64,000 nucleotides of DNA from CAZUHB01 sp964620445 (lineage in GTDB: Bacteria > Planctomycetota > B15-G4 > CAYZWU01): NCBI GenBank assembly GCA_964620445.1, contig CAZUHB010000006.1, positions 62,001 through 126,000 on the forward strand, in the 5' to 3' direction. Of this stretch, positions 1 through 9,394 are shown piece after piece. The notes beneath the pieces are model-generated. The model was not told the origin of the DNA, did not search any database, and saw only the letters and a program-made list of their open reading frames with translations. The first letter of the stretch is position 1, and each line of letters begins with the position of its first letter. The position numbers and the translations under genes are program-made.

Positions 1-1
1 T

Positions 2-3001
2 CATGACGCGGCCGGCATACCGGTCCGCGACGATCGGCCGCGGCCGCCGCGCGATCTGAGCCGCAGGTCGGTGCTCAAGCTCATGGCCGCTTCCGCCGTG
101 CTGGCAGCGGGAAGCACGGCGTGCACGCGCAAGCCGCCGCGCCACATCGTTTCCATGGCGGACAGCCCCGAGTACCAGAATCCGGGCGCGCCCCTCTACT
201 ACGCCTCGACCTGGACCGAAGGCCTCGTGCCATACGGGATCGTCGTCAAGACGGTGGACGGCCGGCCGATCAAGATCGAGGGGCATCGCGACCACCCTCT
301 CAATCGCGGCGCATCGAGCGCCGCCATGCAAGCAGCGCTCCTTTCGCTCTACGATCCGGACCGACTGAGGACGCCGGAACGAAAGGGCGAATCGATCACC
401 TGGAGAGAGGCTGACGAGGAGATCATCGCCGCACTCCGCTCGGCGCGATCTGCTGTTCTCATCACCCGTTCGTCCCTCGGGCCTTCGGAACGCGCGCTGG
501 TGCGGGCCTTTGAACGGGCCTGCCCCGCTGTCCGCCACGTCGTTCACGAGACCGTCCATGACGGTCCGCGCCGTGGAGCGTGGCGCAAGATCTTCGGAAA
601 GCCGGGTACGGTGCGTCCCCGTCTCGACCGCGCCCGTATCGTCGTGTCCTTCGATGCCGACTTCCTCGGAACCGAACCGGACGCGCTCGGCGCGATCAGA
701 GATTTCAGCCGGACGCGAGTCCCGGCGGGGCAGGATGGGGAAGCCGCCCGGCTCTCGCGCCTCTACGTGGTCGAGTCCGCCATGACCGTGACCGGCTCGA
801 ACGCCGACCACCGTGTCCCGCTCCGCCCCTCCTGGATGCCCGGCCTCGTGAAGGCACTGAGCGGGGCATTGAAGGGCCACGATGCTCCGCTCACGGCGTT
901 CTGCCGGAAGCACGGGCTCGACAGCGCGGTCCTCGCCGCCCTGGCAAAGGACCTCGCCTCCCATCAGGGCGAAGCTGTGGTGCTCGGCGGCGCCCACCTA
1001 CCCGAATCGGTGCACGCGGCGATTGCGCTCCTCAACGACGCGATCGGTGCGCCGGGAAAAACCCTCGAGTGGAATCCCGAGCCGCCCGCCCTGCGCGTGG
1101 ACGATCCTGCCGCGATCGCCAGCCTGCTCGAGCGGGGTGTGGACGTCCTCATCTGTCTCGGTGTCAATCCTGTTCATGACTGGCCGGGCGGCGGTTTCGA
1201 AAGGCTGCTCGAAAAGGCAAAGCTCTCCGTGGGCCACGGACTCCATGCCGATGAGACGGTGAGCGCGTGCACCCTCTCCCTCCCGAGCTGCCACAACCTC
1301 GAGTCGTGGAACGATGCCGCGCCGCTCCCGAATCTGCGAAGCCTCTGCCAGCCGGTGATCGCGCCTCTCTTCGACGCCAGGCAGGAAGCGGCCTCGCTTC
1401 TCGCGTGGACGCGGGCACTCACCGCGAACGGCGCCGAGTCCGAAGCCCCCGTGGATTGGTTCGGATGGCTGCGGGCGCGGTGGGAGACGGGCCCGCTGGC
1501 CGCGTCCTCTTCAGAGGCGGGGAGTCTCCGGAATGCCTGGGAGGAGGCCTTGCGCAAAGGTCTTGCCGGACAACCGGGGAGTGTGGATTTTCCCGGTCCC
1601 GACCGAGAGGCGGCCGAAGCCCTCGCCGCCACCACCCAGCCGCCGTCGGGAGACTTCGACCTGGTCATCGCCCCGCATCATGCCCTTCTCGACGGCCGGT
1701 TCGCCAACAATGGCTGGCTCCAGGAGTTTCCCGATCCGGTGAGCAAGCTCGTCTGGGACAATGCCGCGGTGATCGGCCCGGCAACGGCAGCGCGTCTCGA
1801 TCTTGCCGAGGGAGACTGGGCCGCCGTGGGGGCGGGGGAGCGCACGCTGGTGCTCCCCGTCCTGATTCAGCCCGGAACCGCGCCGGGCGTTGTGGCCGTC
1901 ACCCTGGGCCACGGCCGCACGCGCTGCGGCGCCGTGGGGGAGAGGCGGGGATTCAACACGGCTCCCCTCGTGGGCGCGGGAAAGGACCGGAGCGCTCCCC
2001 GTTTCGCCGCGAATGCCGCGATCCAGCGCGCGGCGCCCGGCAGCCGGCCGGCCGGTCAACCGGATCGTTACGAACTGGTGCGCACGCAGAAGGCCTTCTC
2101 CCAGGAAGGCCGGCCGATCGTACTCGACTGCACCCTGGGCGAATACAACAGAGATCCCGCGTCGGCCAGAAAGCACCTTCACATTCCCGAGGGGAAACAG
2201 CTCGACGACGAGTGGGACTACTCCAAGGGCCGCAAGTGGGCGATGGCGATCGACCTGAGCGCCTGCGTCGGGTGCGGCGCGTGCATGATCGCCTGCCAGG
2301 CGGAGAACAACATTCCCGTCGTGGGAAAGGCCGAGTGCGGCTTGGGCCGCGAGATGCACTGGATGCGCATCGACCGCTACCAGGACGGGGACGAGAAGAA
2401 TCCGGAAGTTTCCCAGCAGCCGATGCTCTGCCAGCACTGCGACAATGCGCCCTGCGAAAGCGTCTGCCCGGTGAATGCCACCGCCCACAGCACGGAGGGG
2501 CTCAACGAGCAGGTCTACAACCGCTGCGTGGGCACGCGGTACTGCGCCAACAACTGTCCCTACAAGGTGCGGCGCTTCAACTTCTACAACTACACCAAGG
2601 AGAACGTGACCGATCCGGTGCGCGAACTCTCCTGCAATCCGCAGGTCACGGTCCGGTCGCGCGGCGTGATGGAGAAGTGCACCTTCTGCGTGCAGAGGAT
2701 CAACGAGGCCAAGTTCCGCGCCCGGAACGAGGGTCGAGAGGTCGACGATGGCGCGATCGTACCCGCCTGCGCGCAGGCCTGTGCGGCGGGCGCCATCGTT
2801 TTCGGCGACCTGAACGACCGGTCGAGCCGCATCGCGCGGCTCGCGGCCGATCCACTCGCATATCGCGTGCTCGAGGAGCTCAATGTCCGGCCCAACGTGG
2901 CCTACCTGGCCAGGGTGCGCAATCCCCATCCCGATGTTCCCGTGGCCGGCAGCGGCGCTCCCGATCGGGGCGATGATCAACATGAAGGAGGAGGGCACTG
3001 A
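2..3001 (+). CDS. actB: Alternative Complex III subunit ActB (MopB-like domain fused to FeS domain), 5' partial
   Basis: This is the large periplasmic iron-sulfur subunit of the quinol:cytochrome c/oxidase oxidoreductase Alternative Complex III. The frame is open to the window edge, so the true start lies upstream. Before the first in-frame GTG at 71 the frame already encodes a twin-arginine signal (SRRSVLK, then a hydrophobic stretch ending in a Cys), so the GTG is not the start. An N-terminal molybdopterin-oxidoreductase-like domain of about 600 residues is followed by a ferredoxin-like domain. That domain has the clustered Cys of four FeS clusters: CVGCGAC, CQHCDNAPC, CVGTRYCANNC and CTFC with CAQAC. 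The fusion of these two domains is normal for ActB. The stop overlaps the actC ATG by one base. The pentahaem subunit ActA, usually encoded just upstream, is outside the window. Confidence 0.95.
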   Translation, partial: HDAAGIPVRDDRPRPPRDLSRRSVLKLMAASAVLAAGSTACTRKPPRHIVSMADSPEYQNPGAPLYYASTWTEGLVPYGIVVKTVDGRPIKIEGHRDHPLNRGASSAAMQAALLSLYDPDRLRTPERKGESITWREADEEIIAALRSARSAVLITRSSLGPSERALVRAFERACPAVRHVVHETVHDGPRRGAWRKIFGKPGTVRPRLDRARIVVSFDADFLGTEPDALGAIRDFSRTRVPAGQDGEAARLSRLYVVESAMTVTGSNADHRVPLRPSWMPGLVKALSGALKGHDAPLTAFCRKHGLDSAVLAALAKDLASHQGEAVVLGGAHLPESVHAAIALLNDAIGAPGKTLEWNPEPPALRVDDPAAIASLLERGVDVLICLGVNPVHDWPGGGFERLLEKAKLSVGHGLHADETVSACTLSLPSCHNLESWNDAAPLPNLRSLCQPVIAPLFDARQEAASLLAWTRALTANGAESEAPVDWFGWLRARWETGPLAASSSEAGSLRNAWEEALRKGLAGQPGSVDFPGPDREAAEALAATTQPPSGDFDLVIAPHHALLDGRFANNGWLQEFPDPVSKLVWDNAAVIGPATAARLDLAEGDWAAVGAGERTLVLPVLIQPGTAPGVVAVTLGHGRTRCGAVGERRGFNTAPLVGAGKDRSAPRFAANAAIQRAAPGSRPAGQPDRYELVRTQKAFSQEGRPIVLDCTLGEYNRDPASARKHLHIPEGKQLDDEWDYSKGRKWAMAIDLSACVGCGACMIACQAENNIPVVGKAECGLGREMHWMRIDRYQDGDEKNPEVSQQPMLCQHCDNAPCESVCPVNATAHSTEGLNEQVYNRCVGTRYCANNCPYKVRRFNFYNYTKENVTDPVRELSCNPQVTVRSRGVMEKCTFCVQRINEAKFRARNEGREVDDGAIVPACAQACAAGAIVFGDLNDRSSRIARLAADPLAYRVLEELNVRPNVAYLARVRNPHPDVPVAGSGAPDRGDDQHEGGGH

Positions 3002-4440
3002 TGAGCCACGAAAGCCAGGCAGCTGCCCCTTCCCTGAAAGTGGTTCCCCCGCGGCCGTCAACCCTCGAAACGCCGCCGCTCGTGAAGGGCGACGTGTCGC
3101 TCAAGAAACTCGACGATGACATCATCCGTCCGCTCGAATCCTTTCCCACCCGGCGCTGGTGGGCGGCGATCAGCGTGACCGGCACGCTTGCGGGCTTTTT
3201 CCTTTTCTGCTTCGCGTGGACCATTGCCAAGGGGATCGGCACGTGGGGGAACAACAATCCAGTGGGATGGGGGTGGGCGATCACCAACTTCGTCTTCTGG
3301 ATCGGGATCGGACACGCGGGCACCCTGATCAGCGCGATCCTCTTCCTGCTCCGCCAGAAATGGCGCACCGGTATCGCGCGCTTTGCCGAGGCGATGACCG
3401 TCTTTGCCGTGATCTGCGCCCTGCAGTTTCCGCTGATCCACACGGGCCGTCCCTGGCTCGCCTGGTACTGGCTGCTGCCGCTGCCGAACTCCAACGGGAT
3501 CTGGCCCAATTTCCGCTCGCCGCTCCTGTGGGACGTGTTCGCCGTGTCCACCTACGGGCTCGTGTCGGTCATGTTCTGGTACACAGGCCTTCTGCCCGAC
3601 CTCGCCACGGTGCGCGACCGGGCCAAGCACGGCCTGCGCAAGGTGTTCTACGGGATCTTGAGCCTCGGCTGGACCGGATCGAACCGTTCGTGGAGCCATT
3701 ACGAAAAGGCCTATCTCCTTTTTGCCGGCCTCTCCACGCCGCTCGTCCTGAGCGTCCACTCGGTGGTCTCCTTCGACTTCGCCGTGGCCGTGATTCCCGG
3801 ATGGCACACCACGGTCTTTCCACCCTACTTCGTGGCGGGCGCCATCTTTTCCGGTTTCGCCATGGTGGCGACGCTGATCGTGGTGCTGCGCAAGTTCTTC
3901 CACCTCGAGCACGTGGTCACCGAGGACCATCTCGACGTGATGAACCGGATCACGATCGCGACCTCGCTCATGGTGGGCTACGCTTACATGATCGAGTTCT
4001 TCATCGCCTGGTACAGCGGCATGGCCTACGAACGGTACGTCTTTTTGAACCGCGCCCTCGGTCCCTACGCCTGGGCCTACTGGACCATGTTCTCCTGCAA
4101 TGTGATCTTTCCGCAGCTCCTCTGGATCCGCAAGGTGCGGCGCACGGTGGCGCTCCTCTATCCGATCGTGATCCTCGTCAACGTGGGCATGTGGTTCGAG
4201 CGGTTCGTGATCGTGGTCACCAGCCTGCACCGCGACTTCCTTCCGTCGGCGTGGGACTACTTTTCACCGACCTGGGTCGACGTGGGGCTCTTCGTCGGCA
4301 GCATCGGGCTCTTCCTGACGCTGGTGCTCCTCTTCTGCCGGTTCCTGCCCACCGTGTCGGTGGCCGAGACCAAGGCGGTCTTGCCGGGGAGCCAGCCGAC
4401 AGGCCACGGGGGCGCCCAGGACGGAGGTGCCCATGTCTGA
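3001..4440 (+). CDS. actC: Alternative Complex III integral membrane subunit ActC (NrfD/PsrC family)
   Basis: Polytopic quinol-interacting membrane subunit of Alternative Complex III, 479 residues. It has a hydrophilic N-terminus of about 50 residues followed by about ten hydrophobic segments, beginning near WWAAISVTGTLAGFFLF, as in NrfD/PsrC-like proteins. The ATG overlaps the actB stop (TGATG) and has a strong AAGGAGGAGG ribosome site at about 2983-2992. ActC and ActF are the two homologous NrfD-like subunits of the complex, and both are present here. The next gene, actD, starts inside the end of this one. Family assignment rests on the membrane pattern and on the fully conserved act gene order. 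Confidence 0.95.
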   Translation: MSHESQAAAPSLKVVPPRPSTLETPPLVKGDVSLKKLDDDIIRPLESFPTRRWWAAISVTGTLAGFFLFCFAWTIAKGIGTWGNNNPVGWGWAITNFVFWIGIGHAGTLISAILFLLRQKWRTGIARFAEAMTVFAVICALQFPLIHTGRPWLAWYWLLPLPNSNGIWPNFRSPLLWDVFAVSTYGLVSVMFWYTGLLPDLATVRDRAKHGLRKVFYGILSLGWTGSNRSWSHYEKAYLLFAGLSTPLVLSVHSVVSFDFAVAVIPGWHTTVFPPYFVAGAIFSGFAMVATLIVVLRKFFHLEHVVTEDHLDVMNRITIATSLMVGYAYMIEFFIAWYSGMAYERYVFLNRALGPYAWAYWTMFSCNVIFPQLLWIRKVRRTVALLYPIVILVNVGMWFERFVIVVTSLHRDFLPSAWDYFSPTWVDVGLFVGSIGLFLTLVLLFCRFLPTVSVAETKAVLPGSQPTGHGGAQDGGAHV

Positions 4441-4999
4441 TTCGGTGAATGTCGTGGGAATGGCCGGGCTCTTCGACGATGCCGACGCGCTGTTGCGCGC
4501 CGCCGACCTCGTCCGCAGGGAGGGTTATTCGAAGTGGGATTGCCACACGCCCTACCCTGTCCATGGACTCGACGACGCCATGGGGATCAGACCGTCGCCC
4601 ATTCCCTACGTCTGCCTCACGGCGGGATTCGTCGGCGTGGGCGTGGCGCTCGCCATGCAGGGATGGATGAGCGCCGTCGACTATCCGGTGCGCATCGGCG
4701 GAAAGCCGCTCTTCAGCTGGCCGGCCTTCGTGCCGATCACCTTCGAGCTCTTCGTGCTCTTCGCGGCGCTCGCCACGATGGGAGCGGTGCTCTTCTTCTG
4801 CAAGCTTCTGAGGTGGCACTCGCCCCTGCACGACTCGGACATCATGCAGGAGGTGACGAGCGACCGATTCTGTATCGTTCTCGAGGCGAAGGACAGCCTC
4901 TTCACCCAGGACCGCGCCCGGGCGCTTCTCGAAAGGGCGGGCTGCGGCGACATCCGCATGCTCTTCGAGGAGGAGGAAGAAGAGGGGGGGATTCTATGA
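4433..4999 (+). CDS. actD: Alternative Complex III subunit ActD (DUF3341)
   Basis: Small membrane subunit of Alternative Complex III. I chose the ATG at 4433 because GGAGG (4423-4427) lies five bases upstream; a GTG at 4427 is in the same frame but overlaps that site. The protein is about 188 residues, typical for DUF3341. It has a cytoplasmic N-terminus (VVGMAGLFDDADALL), two transmembrane helices in the middle (near PYVCLTAGFVGVGVALAM and FELFVLFAALATMGAVLFF) and an acidic C-terminus ending in a run of Glu. It overlaps the actC stop and its own stop overlaps the actE ATG, indicating translational coupling. Confidence 0.92.
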   Translation: MSDSVNVVGMAGLFDDADALLRAADLVRREGYSKWDCHTPYPVHGLDDAMGIRPSPIPYVCLTAGFVGVGVALAMQGWMSAVDYPVRIGGKPLFSWPAFVPITFELFVLFAALATMGAVLFFCKLLRWHSPLHDSDIMQEVTSDRFCIVLEAKDSLFTQDRARALLERAGCGDIRMLFEEEEEEGGIL

Positions 5000-5640
5000 C
5001 CGGCCGCAGCGTACAGGACAGCCTCGCCGGGTGGTCGCCCCGGTTTTCGCCAGGTCTTTTCAAGGCGACGCTCGTCGTTTTCGTGGCGTCGGCCTTTGCC
5101 GTCCCGCTCTTCATCGTGGCCGTTCCCTATCTCGATCTCTTCAACGACATGGCTGTCCAGCCGAAAGCCAAAACGCAGGGCGAGTACGGCTCCAGTCAGG
5201 GCAAGGTTCTGGTCGTGGAACGGCCGGCCGTGGCCGGGACGATTCCCGTCGATCACTTTCCCTACCACCTCGAGGGCAAGGACGAGAAAACAGCCAAGAT
5301 TGCCGAGGAGACGCTCACCAATCCGCTCGTGCCGACGATGGAGATCCTCGAGCGGGGCCGGAAGCTCTTCAATTACTACTGCATCACCTGCCACGGTCCG
5401 GAGGGCGAAGGGAACGGTCCGATCATCGGGCCCGATCTCTTCCCCGCGCCGCCGTCGATGCACACCGACGCGGCGCGCGCCTTCAAGGACGGCAAGATAT
5501 TCCACATCATCACGCGCGGACAGAACACCATGCCGCCCCACGCGGACAAGTTCACGCCAGATGAACGATGGGCCATCGTTCATTACGTTCGCGCCCTGCA
5601 AAGGGCCATGAATCCCAAGGTAGAGGATCTGGAGAAATGA
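4996..5640 (+). CDS. actE: Alternative Complex III monohaem cytochrome c subunit ActE
   Basis: Membrane-anchored monohaem cytochrome c of Alternative Complex III, 214 residues. The ATG at 4996 overlaps the actD TGA. One N-terminal transmembrane anchor (LVVFVASAFAVPLFIVAVPY) precedes a periplasmic class I cytochrome c domain. The haem motif is C129-I-T-C132-H133, followed by GPEGEGNGP, and the probable distal ligand is Met179 in TMPPH. The domain would pass electrons within the complex or towards the downstream caa3 oxidase. The actF start codon overlaps its stop codon. Confidence 0.93.
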   Translation: MTGRSVQDSLAGWSPRFSPGLFKATLVVFVASAFAVPLFIVAVPYLDLFNDMAVQPKAKTQGEYGSSQGKVLVVERPAVAGTIPVDHFPYHLEGKDEKTAKIAEETLTNPLVPTMEILERGRKLFNYYCITCHGPEGEGNGPIIGPDLFPAPPSMHTDAARAFKDGKIFHIITRGQNTMPPHADKFTPDERWAIVHYVRALQRAMNPKVEDLEK

Positions 5641-6860
5641 GCGCGCCGAACATCACAACGCCCGACACGAAAGGGAACGAACCGACGGGGAGCGGTCCGG
5701 CCCTCGGGATATCGATCGCGCTGATCGCTGTCGGTCTGGCGCTCACCGTCTTGGCGCTCTTCGGAGAGGGCGCCCCGCGTCGCTTCGGATTTGCCTGGCT
5801 CTGGGGGGCGGCCTTCGTCTGGGCGATCACGCTGGGCAGCCTCTTTTTCGTCGGCCTGCAGCACGTGACGCGCGCTGTCTGGTCGGTGGTTGTCCGCCGC
5901 GTGGCCGAGATGTTCGCCGCGCCGATCTGGGTCGTGGCGATCCTTTTCGTTCCGGTCCTCCTCTTCGCCGTGTTTTACGAACCATTCGGTCTCTTTCCCT
6001 GGGCCGATCCCGAGGTGGTGACCGGGGACCACCTGCTCGAGGGGAAGAAGCCCTACCTGAACCAGGTCTTCTTCCTGGCGCGGGGCGCGTTCTTCTTTCT
6101 GGTCTGGATCGGATTCAGTCTCTTCTTCGTGAGACGGTCGATCGCCCAGGACAACGGTGGCGGCGAGGCGCTCACCGTCGGGCTGCGCAAGGTGTCGGCA
6201 CCGTTCATGCTCGTCTTCGCGTTGACTGTGACCTTCGCCTCCTTCGACTGGTTCATGAGCCTCGAGCCGCACTGGTTCAGCACGATCCTCGGAGTCTATG
6301 TCTTCGCCGGCATGACGGTGGCGTCCCTCTCGGCGATCTCGATCGCCGTGATCTGGCTGCGCGCAACGGGCCGGCTGGACGCGGCCGTCGTGCGCAACGA
6401 ACACCTTTACAGCCTCGGTGCGCTGCTCTTTGCCTTCACCTGTTTCTGGGGCTACATCGCTTTCAGCCAGTTCATGCTGATCTGGTACGGAAACATTCCC
6501 GAGGAGACGGTCTACTTCATCCACCGCACCGAGCATGGCTGGCTCGGCGTGACGATCGCGCTCGTGGTCTTGCGCTTCGTGCTCCCCTTCTTCCTGCTCC
6601 TCAGCCGCGGCGCCAAGATGAATCCGAGGCGCCTGGTCGTGGCTTCGGCCGTCTGTCTCGCGGGACAGCTTCTCGACCTCTACTGGCTGATCATGCCACA
6701 GCTCTTCAGCGATGGACCGCGACTCGGCTGGCAGGAATTCGGGCCCCTTCTATTCATGATTGGAATCCTGATTTTTTACGCGGCGCGCTTCGTTTCGCGC
6801 CACAAGGCGCTGCCCGTGGGCGATCCATTCTTTGAAAAGTCCCGCGGCTTTCGTCTTTGA
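5637..6860 (+). CDS. actF: Alternative Complex III second NrfD-like membrane subunit ActF
   Basis: Second quinol-site-type polytopic membrane subunit of Alternative Complex III, 407 residues from the ATG at 5637, which overlaps the actE stop. A purine-rich GGATCTGGAGA precedes it. About ten hydrophobic helices are visible, starting with LGISIALIAVGLALTVLALF. The motif around SFDWFMSLEPHWFSTILGVYVF is the kind seen in ActF/quinol:cytochrome c oxidoreductase quinone-binding subunit 2. Gene order A-B-C-D-E-F followed by SCO is conserved in other bacteria and supports the call. Confidence 0.93.
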   Translation: MSAPNITTPDTKGNEPTGSGPALGISIALIAVGLALTVLALFGEGAPRRFGFAWLWGAAFVWAITLGSLFFVGLQHVTRAVWSVVVRRVAEMFAAPIWVVAILFVPVLLFAVFYEPFGLFPWADPEVVTGDHLLEGKKPYLNQVFFLARGAFFFLVWIGFSLFFVRRSIAQDNGGGEALTVGLRKVSAPFMLVFALTVTFASFDWFMSLEPHWFSTILGVYVFAGMTVASLSAISIAVIWLRATGRLDAAVVRNEHLYSLGALLFAFTCFWGYIAFSQFMLIWYGNIPEETVYFIHRTEHGWLGVTIALVVLRFVLPFFLLLSRGAKMNPRRLVVASAVCLAGQLLDLYWLIMPQLFSDGPRLGWQEFGPLLFMIGILIFYAARFVSRHKALPVGDPFFEKSRGFRL

Positions 6861-6872
6861 GGAGGTAATGCC

Positions 6873-7727
6873 ATGGTCAAATACAGTCCGATGCGCCCCG
6901 TCGCCCTGATTCCCCTGACCATACTTCTTGGCTGGTCGGTCCTCGCCGGCGGGGCCTTTCCGGTTCAGGAAGAGGCAGGCGGATCCCCGCAGGGGATGGT
7001 CCCCGGTTACGCTGACGACGAGACCGTGGGGATCGAAGAGAAGCTCGGCGAGACGATTCCGCTCGACCTCGTCTTCGTCGACGAGGAGGGAGAACCGGTC
7101 GTTCTCGGCGATCTCTTCACCCTGCCCACGGTGCTCACCATGGTCTATTTCAACTGCCCCAGCATCTGCAGCCCGCTCATGCACGAGCTCGCGTCGGTGG
7201 TGGACGAGCTCGACCTTGTCCCGGGTGTGGACTATAACCTGGTCACGGTGAGTTTCGACATCGGCGAAGATCACGAGCTGGCGCGGAGCGCCAAGAAAAA
7301 CCTTCTCGGTGCCATGGAGCGGAAGATTCCGCCCGAGAGCTGGCGGTTTCTCACCGGCGATGCGGCCAACATCAGCCGTCTGACCGATGCGACCGGATTC
7401 CGGTTCAAGCGCGAGGGCGAGGAGTTCATTCACGCCGGCACGATCGTTTATCTCTCGAATGAGGGGAAGATCGTGCGCTATCTGCCCGGCCTCGAGATCC
7501 TGCCGGCGAACATGAAGCTCGCCATCATCGACGCGGCCGAGGGCAGGGCGCGATCCTTCATCCAGAGGATCCAGCGGCTCTGCTACGCCTACGACGACGA
7601 CGGCCGGGGTTACGTTTTTCAGATCAACAGGGTCATCCTCGCGGGCACCCTGCTCTTCGTGGGTGTCTTCCTGGCGGCGATCCTCATCCGCCGGAAGGGT
7701 CAACCGAAAGAAGCGAGGGCGAACTGA
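6873..7727 (+). CDS. SCO1/SenC family copper chaperone for cytochrome oxidase
   Basis: Copper chaperone or thiol-disulfide protein that helps assemble the CuA site of the downstream oxidase subunit II. It is 284 residues long. An N-terminal signal (VALIPLTILLGWSVLAGGAF) leads to a thioredoxin-fold domain with the metal motif C95-PSI-C99 and the distant ligand His187 in FIHAGT, the full Cys-Cys-His set of SCO proteins. A C-terminal transmembrane helix (VILAGTLLFVGVFLAAIL) probably anchors it. GAGGAGG lies just upstream of the ATG. The stop overlaps the ctaD ATG by one base, so it is coupled to the oxidase genes. Confidence 0.93.
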   Translation: MVKYSPMRPVALIPLTILLGWSVLAGGAFPVQEEAGGSPQGMVPGYADDETVGIEEKLGETIPLDLVFVDEEGEPVVLGDLFTLPTVLTMVYFNCPSICSPLMHELASVVDELDLVPGVDYNLVTVSFDIGEDHELARSAKKNLLGAMERKIPPESWRFLTGDAANISRLTDATGFRFKREGEEFIHAGTIVYLSNEGKIVRYLPGLEILPANMKLAIIDAAEGRARSFIQRIQRLCYAYDDDGRGYVFQINRVILAGTLLFVGVFLAAILIRRKGQPKEARAN

Positions 7728-9394
7728 TGGAGCCGAACTCAACGCACAACGCCATGCCGGACTACATCCGCGCCGAGAAGGGCATCGGTTCGTGGCTGAC
7801 CACGACCGACCACAAGCGGATCGGCATCCTCTACCTCGCTTCGATCCTCGTCTTTTTCCTCTTTGCCGTGGGCCTGGGGCTGATGATCCGGCTCGAGCTC
7901 TTCGCGCCGGGCGAGCAGTTTCTCGACAGCGATTCCTACAATCGCACCATCACCCTTCACGGCATCGCCATGATCTTTCTCTTCATCATCCCCGGCATTC
8001 CGGCCGTGTTCGGGAATTTCTTCCTGCCGATCCAGATCGGCGCCAACGACGTGATGTTTCCGCGGCTCAACCTGATGTCGTGGTACTTCTACATCGCCGG
8101 CGGGCTTTTCGCTCTCGGTTCGGTCATCATCGGAGGGGTCGACACGGGGTGGACCTTTTATATCCCCTACAGCTCGGACACGTCGACCGATGTCTACCTG
8201 CCGATCCTGGCGGCGTTCATCCTCGGGTGGTCGTCGATCCTCACGGGGCTCAATTTCATCGCCACCGTGCACCGCATGCGGGCGCCCGGGATGGGCTGGT
8301 TCCGGATGCCCCTTTTCGTCTGGTCCCTCTACGCCACGGCGTGGATCCAGATCCTCGCCACGCCGGTCGTGGGGATCACGCTCATCCTGATCCTTCTCGA
8401 ACGGATGCTCGGCGTGGGGATCTTCGATCCCGGCAAGGGGGGGGATCCGATCCTCTTCCAGCACCTCTTCTGGATCTACTCGCACCCGGCGGTCTACATC
8501 ATGGTTCTGCCCGCCATGGGCGTGGTGTCCGAGGTGGTGTCCGTTTTTTGCCGGAAGGTGGTCTTCGGGTACAAGTTCGTGGCCTACTCGTCGCTCGCCA
8601 TCGCCGGGATCGGCTCCCTCGTCTGGGCGCACCACATGTTCACGTCGGGAATGGCCGACGTGGCGCGCGTCGTCTTCTCGCTGCTCACCTTTCTCGTGGC
8701 GATCCCGAGTGCGGTCAAGGTCTTCAACTGGCTCGCCACCATGTACAAGGGATCGATCCGCCTGGAGCCGCCCTTCCTCTTCGCCCTGGCTTTCATTTTC
8801 CTCTTCAGCGTGGGAGGATTCACGGGGCTGCTCCAGGGCGCGCTCTCCACGGATATCCACCTGCACGACACCGCCTTCATCGTGGCACATTTTCACTACA
8901 CCATGCTCGGCGGCGGGGGGGTGATGTTCTTTGCCGCACTCTACCACTGGTTTCCCAAGATGTTCGGCCGCATGTACAACAGGGCGTCGGCCGTCACCGG
9001 TTGGATCCTCTTCTTCGTCGGTTTCAACTGCCTCTACTTTCCGCTCTTCGTGGCCGGACTCTTCGGCATGCCGCGGCGTTATGCCGACTATCTGCCCGAG
9101 TACACCGTCTATCACAGAATCTCGACGATCGGATCGTGGATCATGGTCGCCGGCATCCTGCTCCTGGTCGGCAACCTGATCCACGGCCTCTTCAGGGGGC
9201 GAAAGGCGAAGAGCAATCCCTGGGGCGGCGCCACGCTCGAGTGGTCCACGCCGTCGCCGCCGCCGACGCACCAGTTCCCCGAGATCCCCGAGATCACCGG
9301 CGGGCCCTACGAATATCAGGATGAGGTCGAAAATGCCGACGAGGTCGAAGATGCCGACGAGGTCGAAGATGCCGACGGGGTCGAAAATGAGTGA
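7727..9394 (+). CDS. ctaD: Cytochrome c oxidase subunit I, A2-type haem-copper oxidase
   Basis: Catalytic subunit of the terminal oxidase, 555 residues, about twelve transmembrane helices, binding the low-spin haem and the haem-CuB centre. The CuB ligands are visible as His253 in Y251-S-H253-P with Tyr257, and the pair His302-His303 in AHHMF. Helix VI carries the YSHP motif instead of the Glu of the A1 family, so this is an A2-type K/D-channel variant. Unlike some caa3 enzymes, subunit III is not fused. The C-terminal tail is very acidic and is made of an 18-bp tandem repeat (Asp/Glu-Val-Glu-Asn/Asp-Ala-Asp units). The subunit III gene overlaps its last 8 bases. Confidence 0.96.
   Translation: MEPNSTHNAMPDYIRAEKGIGSWLTTTDHKRIGILYLASILVFFLFAVGLGLMIRLELFAPGEQFLDSDSYNRTITLHGIAMIFLFIIPGIPAVFGNFFLPIQIGANDVMFPRLNLMSWYFYIAGGLFALGSVIIGGVDTGWTFYIPYSSDTSTDVYLPILAAFILGWSSILTGLNFIATVHRMRAPGMGWFRMPLFVWSLYATAWIQILATPVVGITLILILLERMLGVGIFDPGKGGDPILFQHLFWIYSHPAVYIMVLPAMGVVSEVVSVFCRKVVFGYKFVAYSSLAIAGIGSLVWAHHMFTSGMADVARVVFSLLTFLVAIPSAVKVFNWLATMYKGSIRLEPPFLFALAFIFLFSVGGFTGLLQGALSTDIHLHDTAFIVAHFHYTMLGGGGVMFFAALYHWFPKMFGRMYNRASAVTGWILFFVGFNCLYFPLFVAGLFGMPRRYADYLPEYTVYHRISTIGSWIMVAGILLLVGNLIHGLFRGRKAKSNPWGGATLEWSTPSPPPTHQFPEIPEITGGPYEYQDEVENADEVEDADEVEDADGVENE
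9323..9391 (+). repeat. 18-bp tandem repeat in the 3' end of ctaD
   Basis: Three full copies of an 18-bp unit (GAGGTCGAAGATGCCGAC and close variants) at 9323-9340, 9341-9358 and 9359-9376, then a partial copy to 9391. Copies differ by only one or two bases. They encode the acidic tail of subunit I, and the last partial copy supplies the ATG of the subunit III gene. The unit is a multiple of three, so changes in copy number would keep the frame. Confidence 0.9.
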
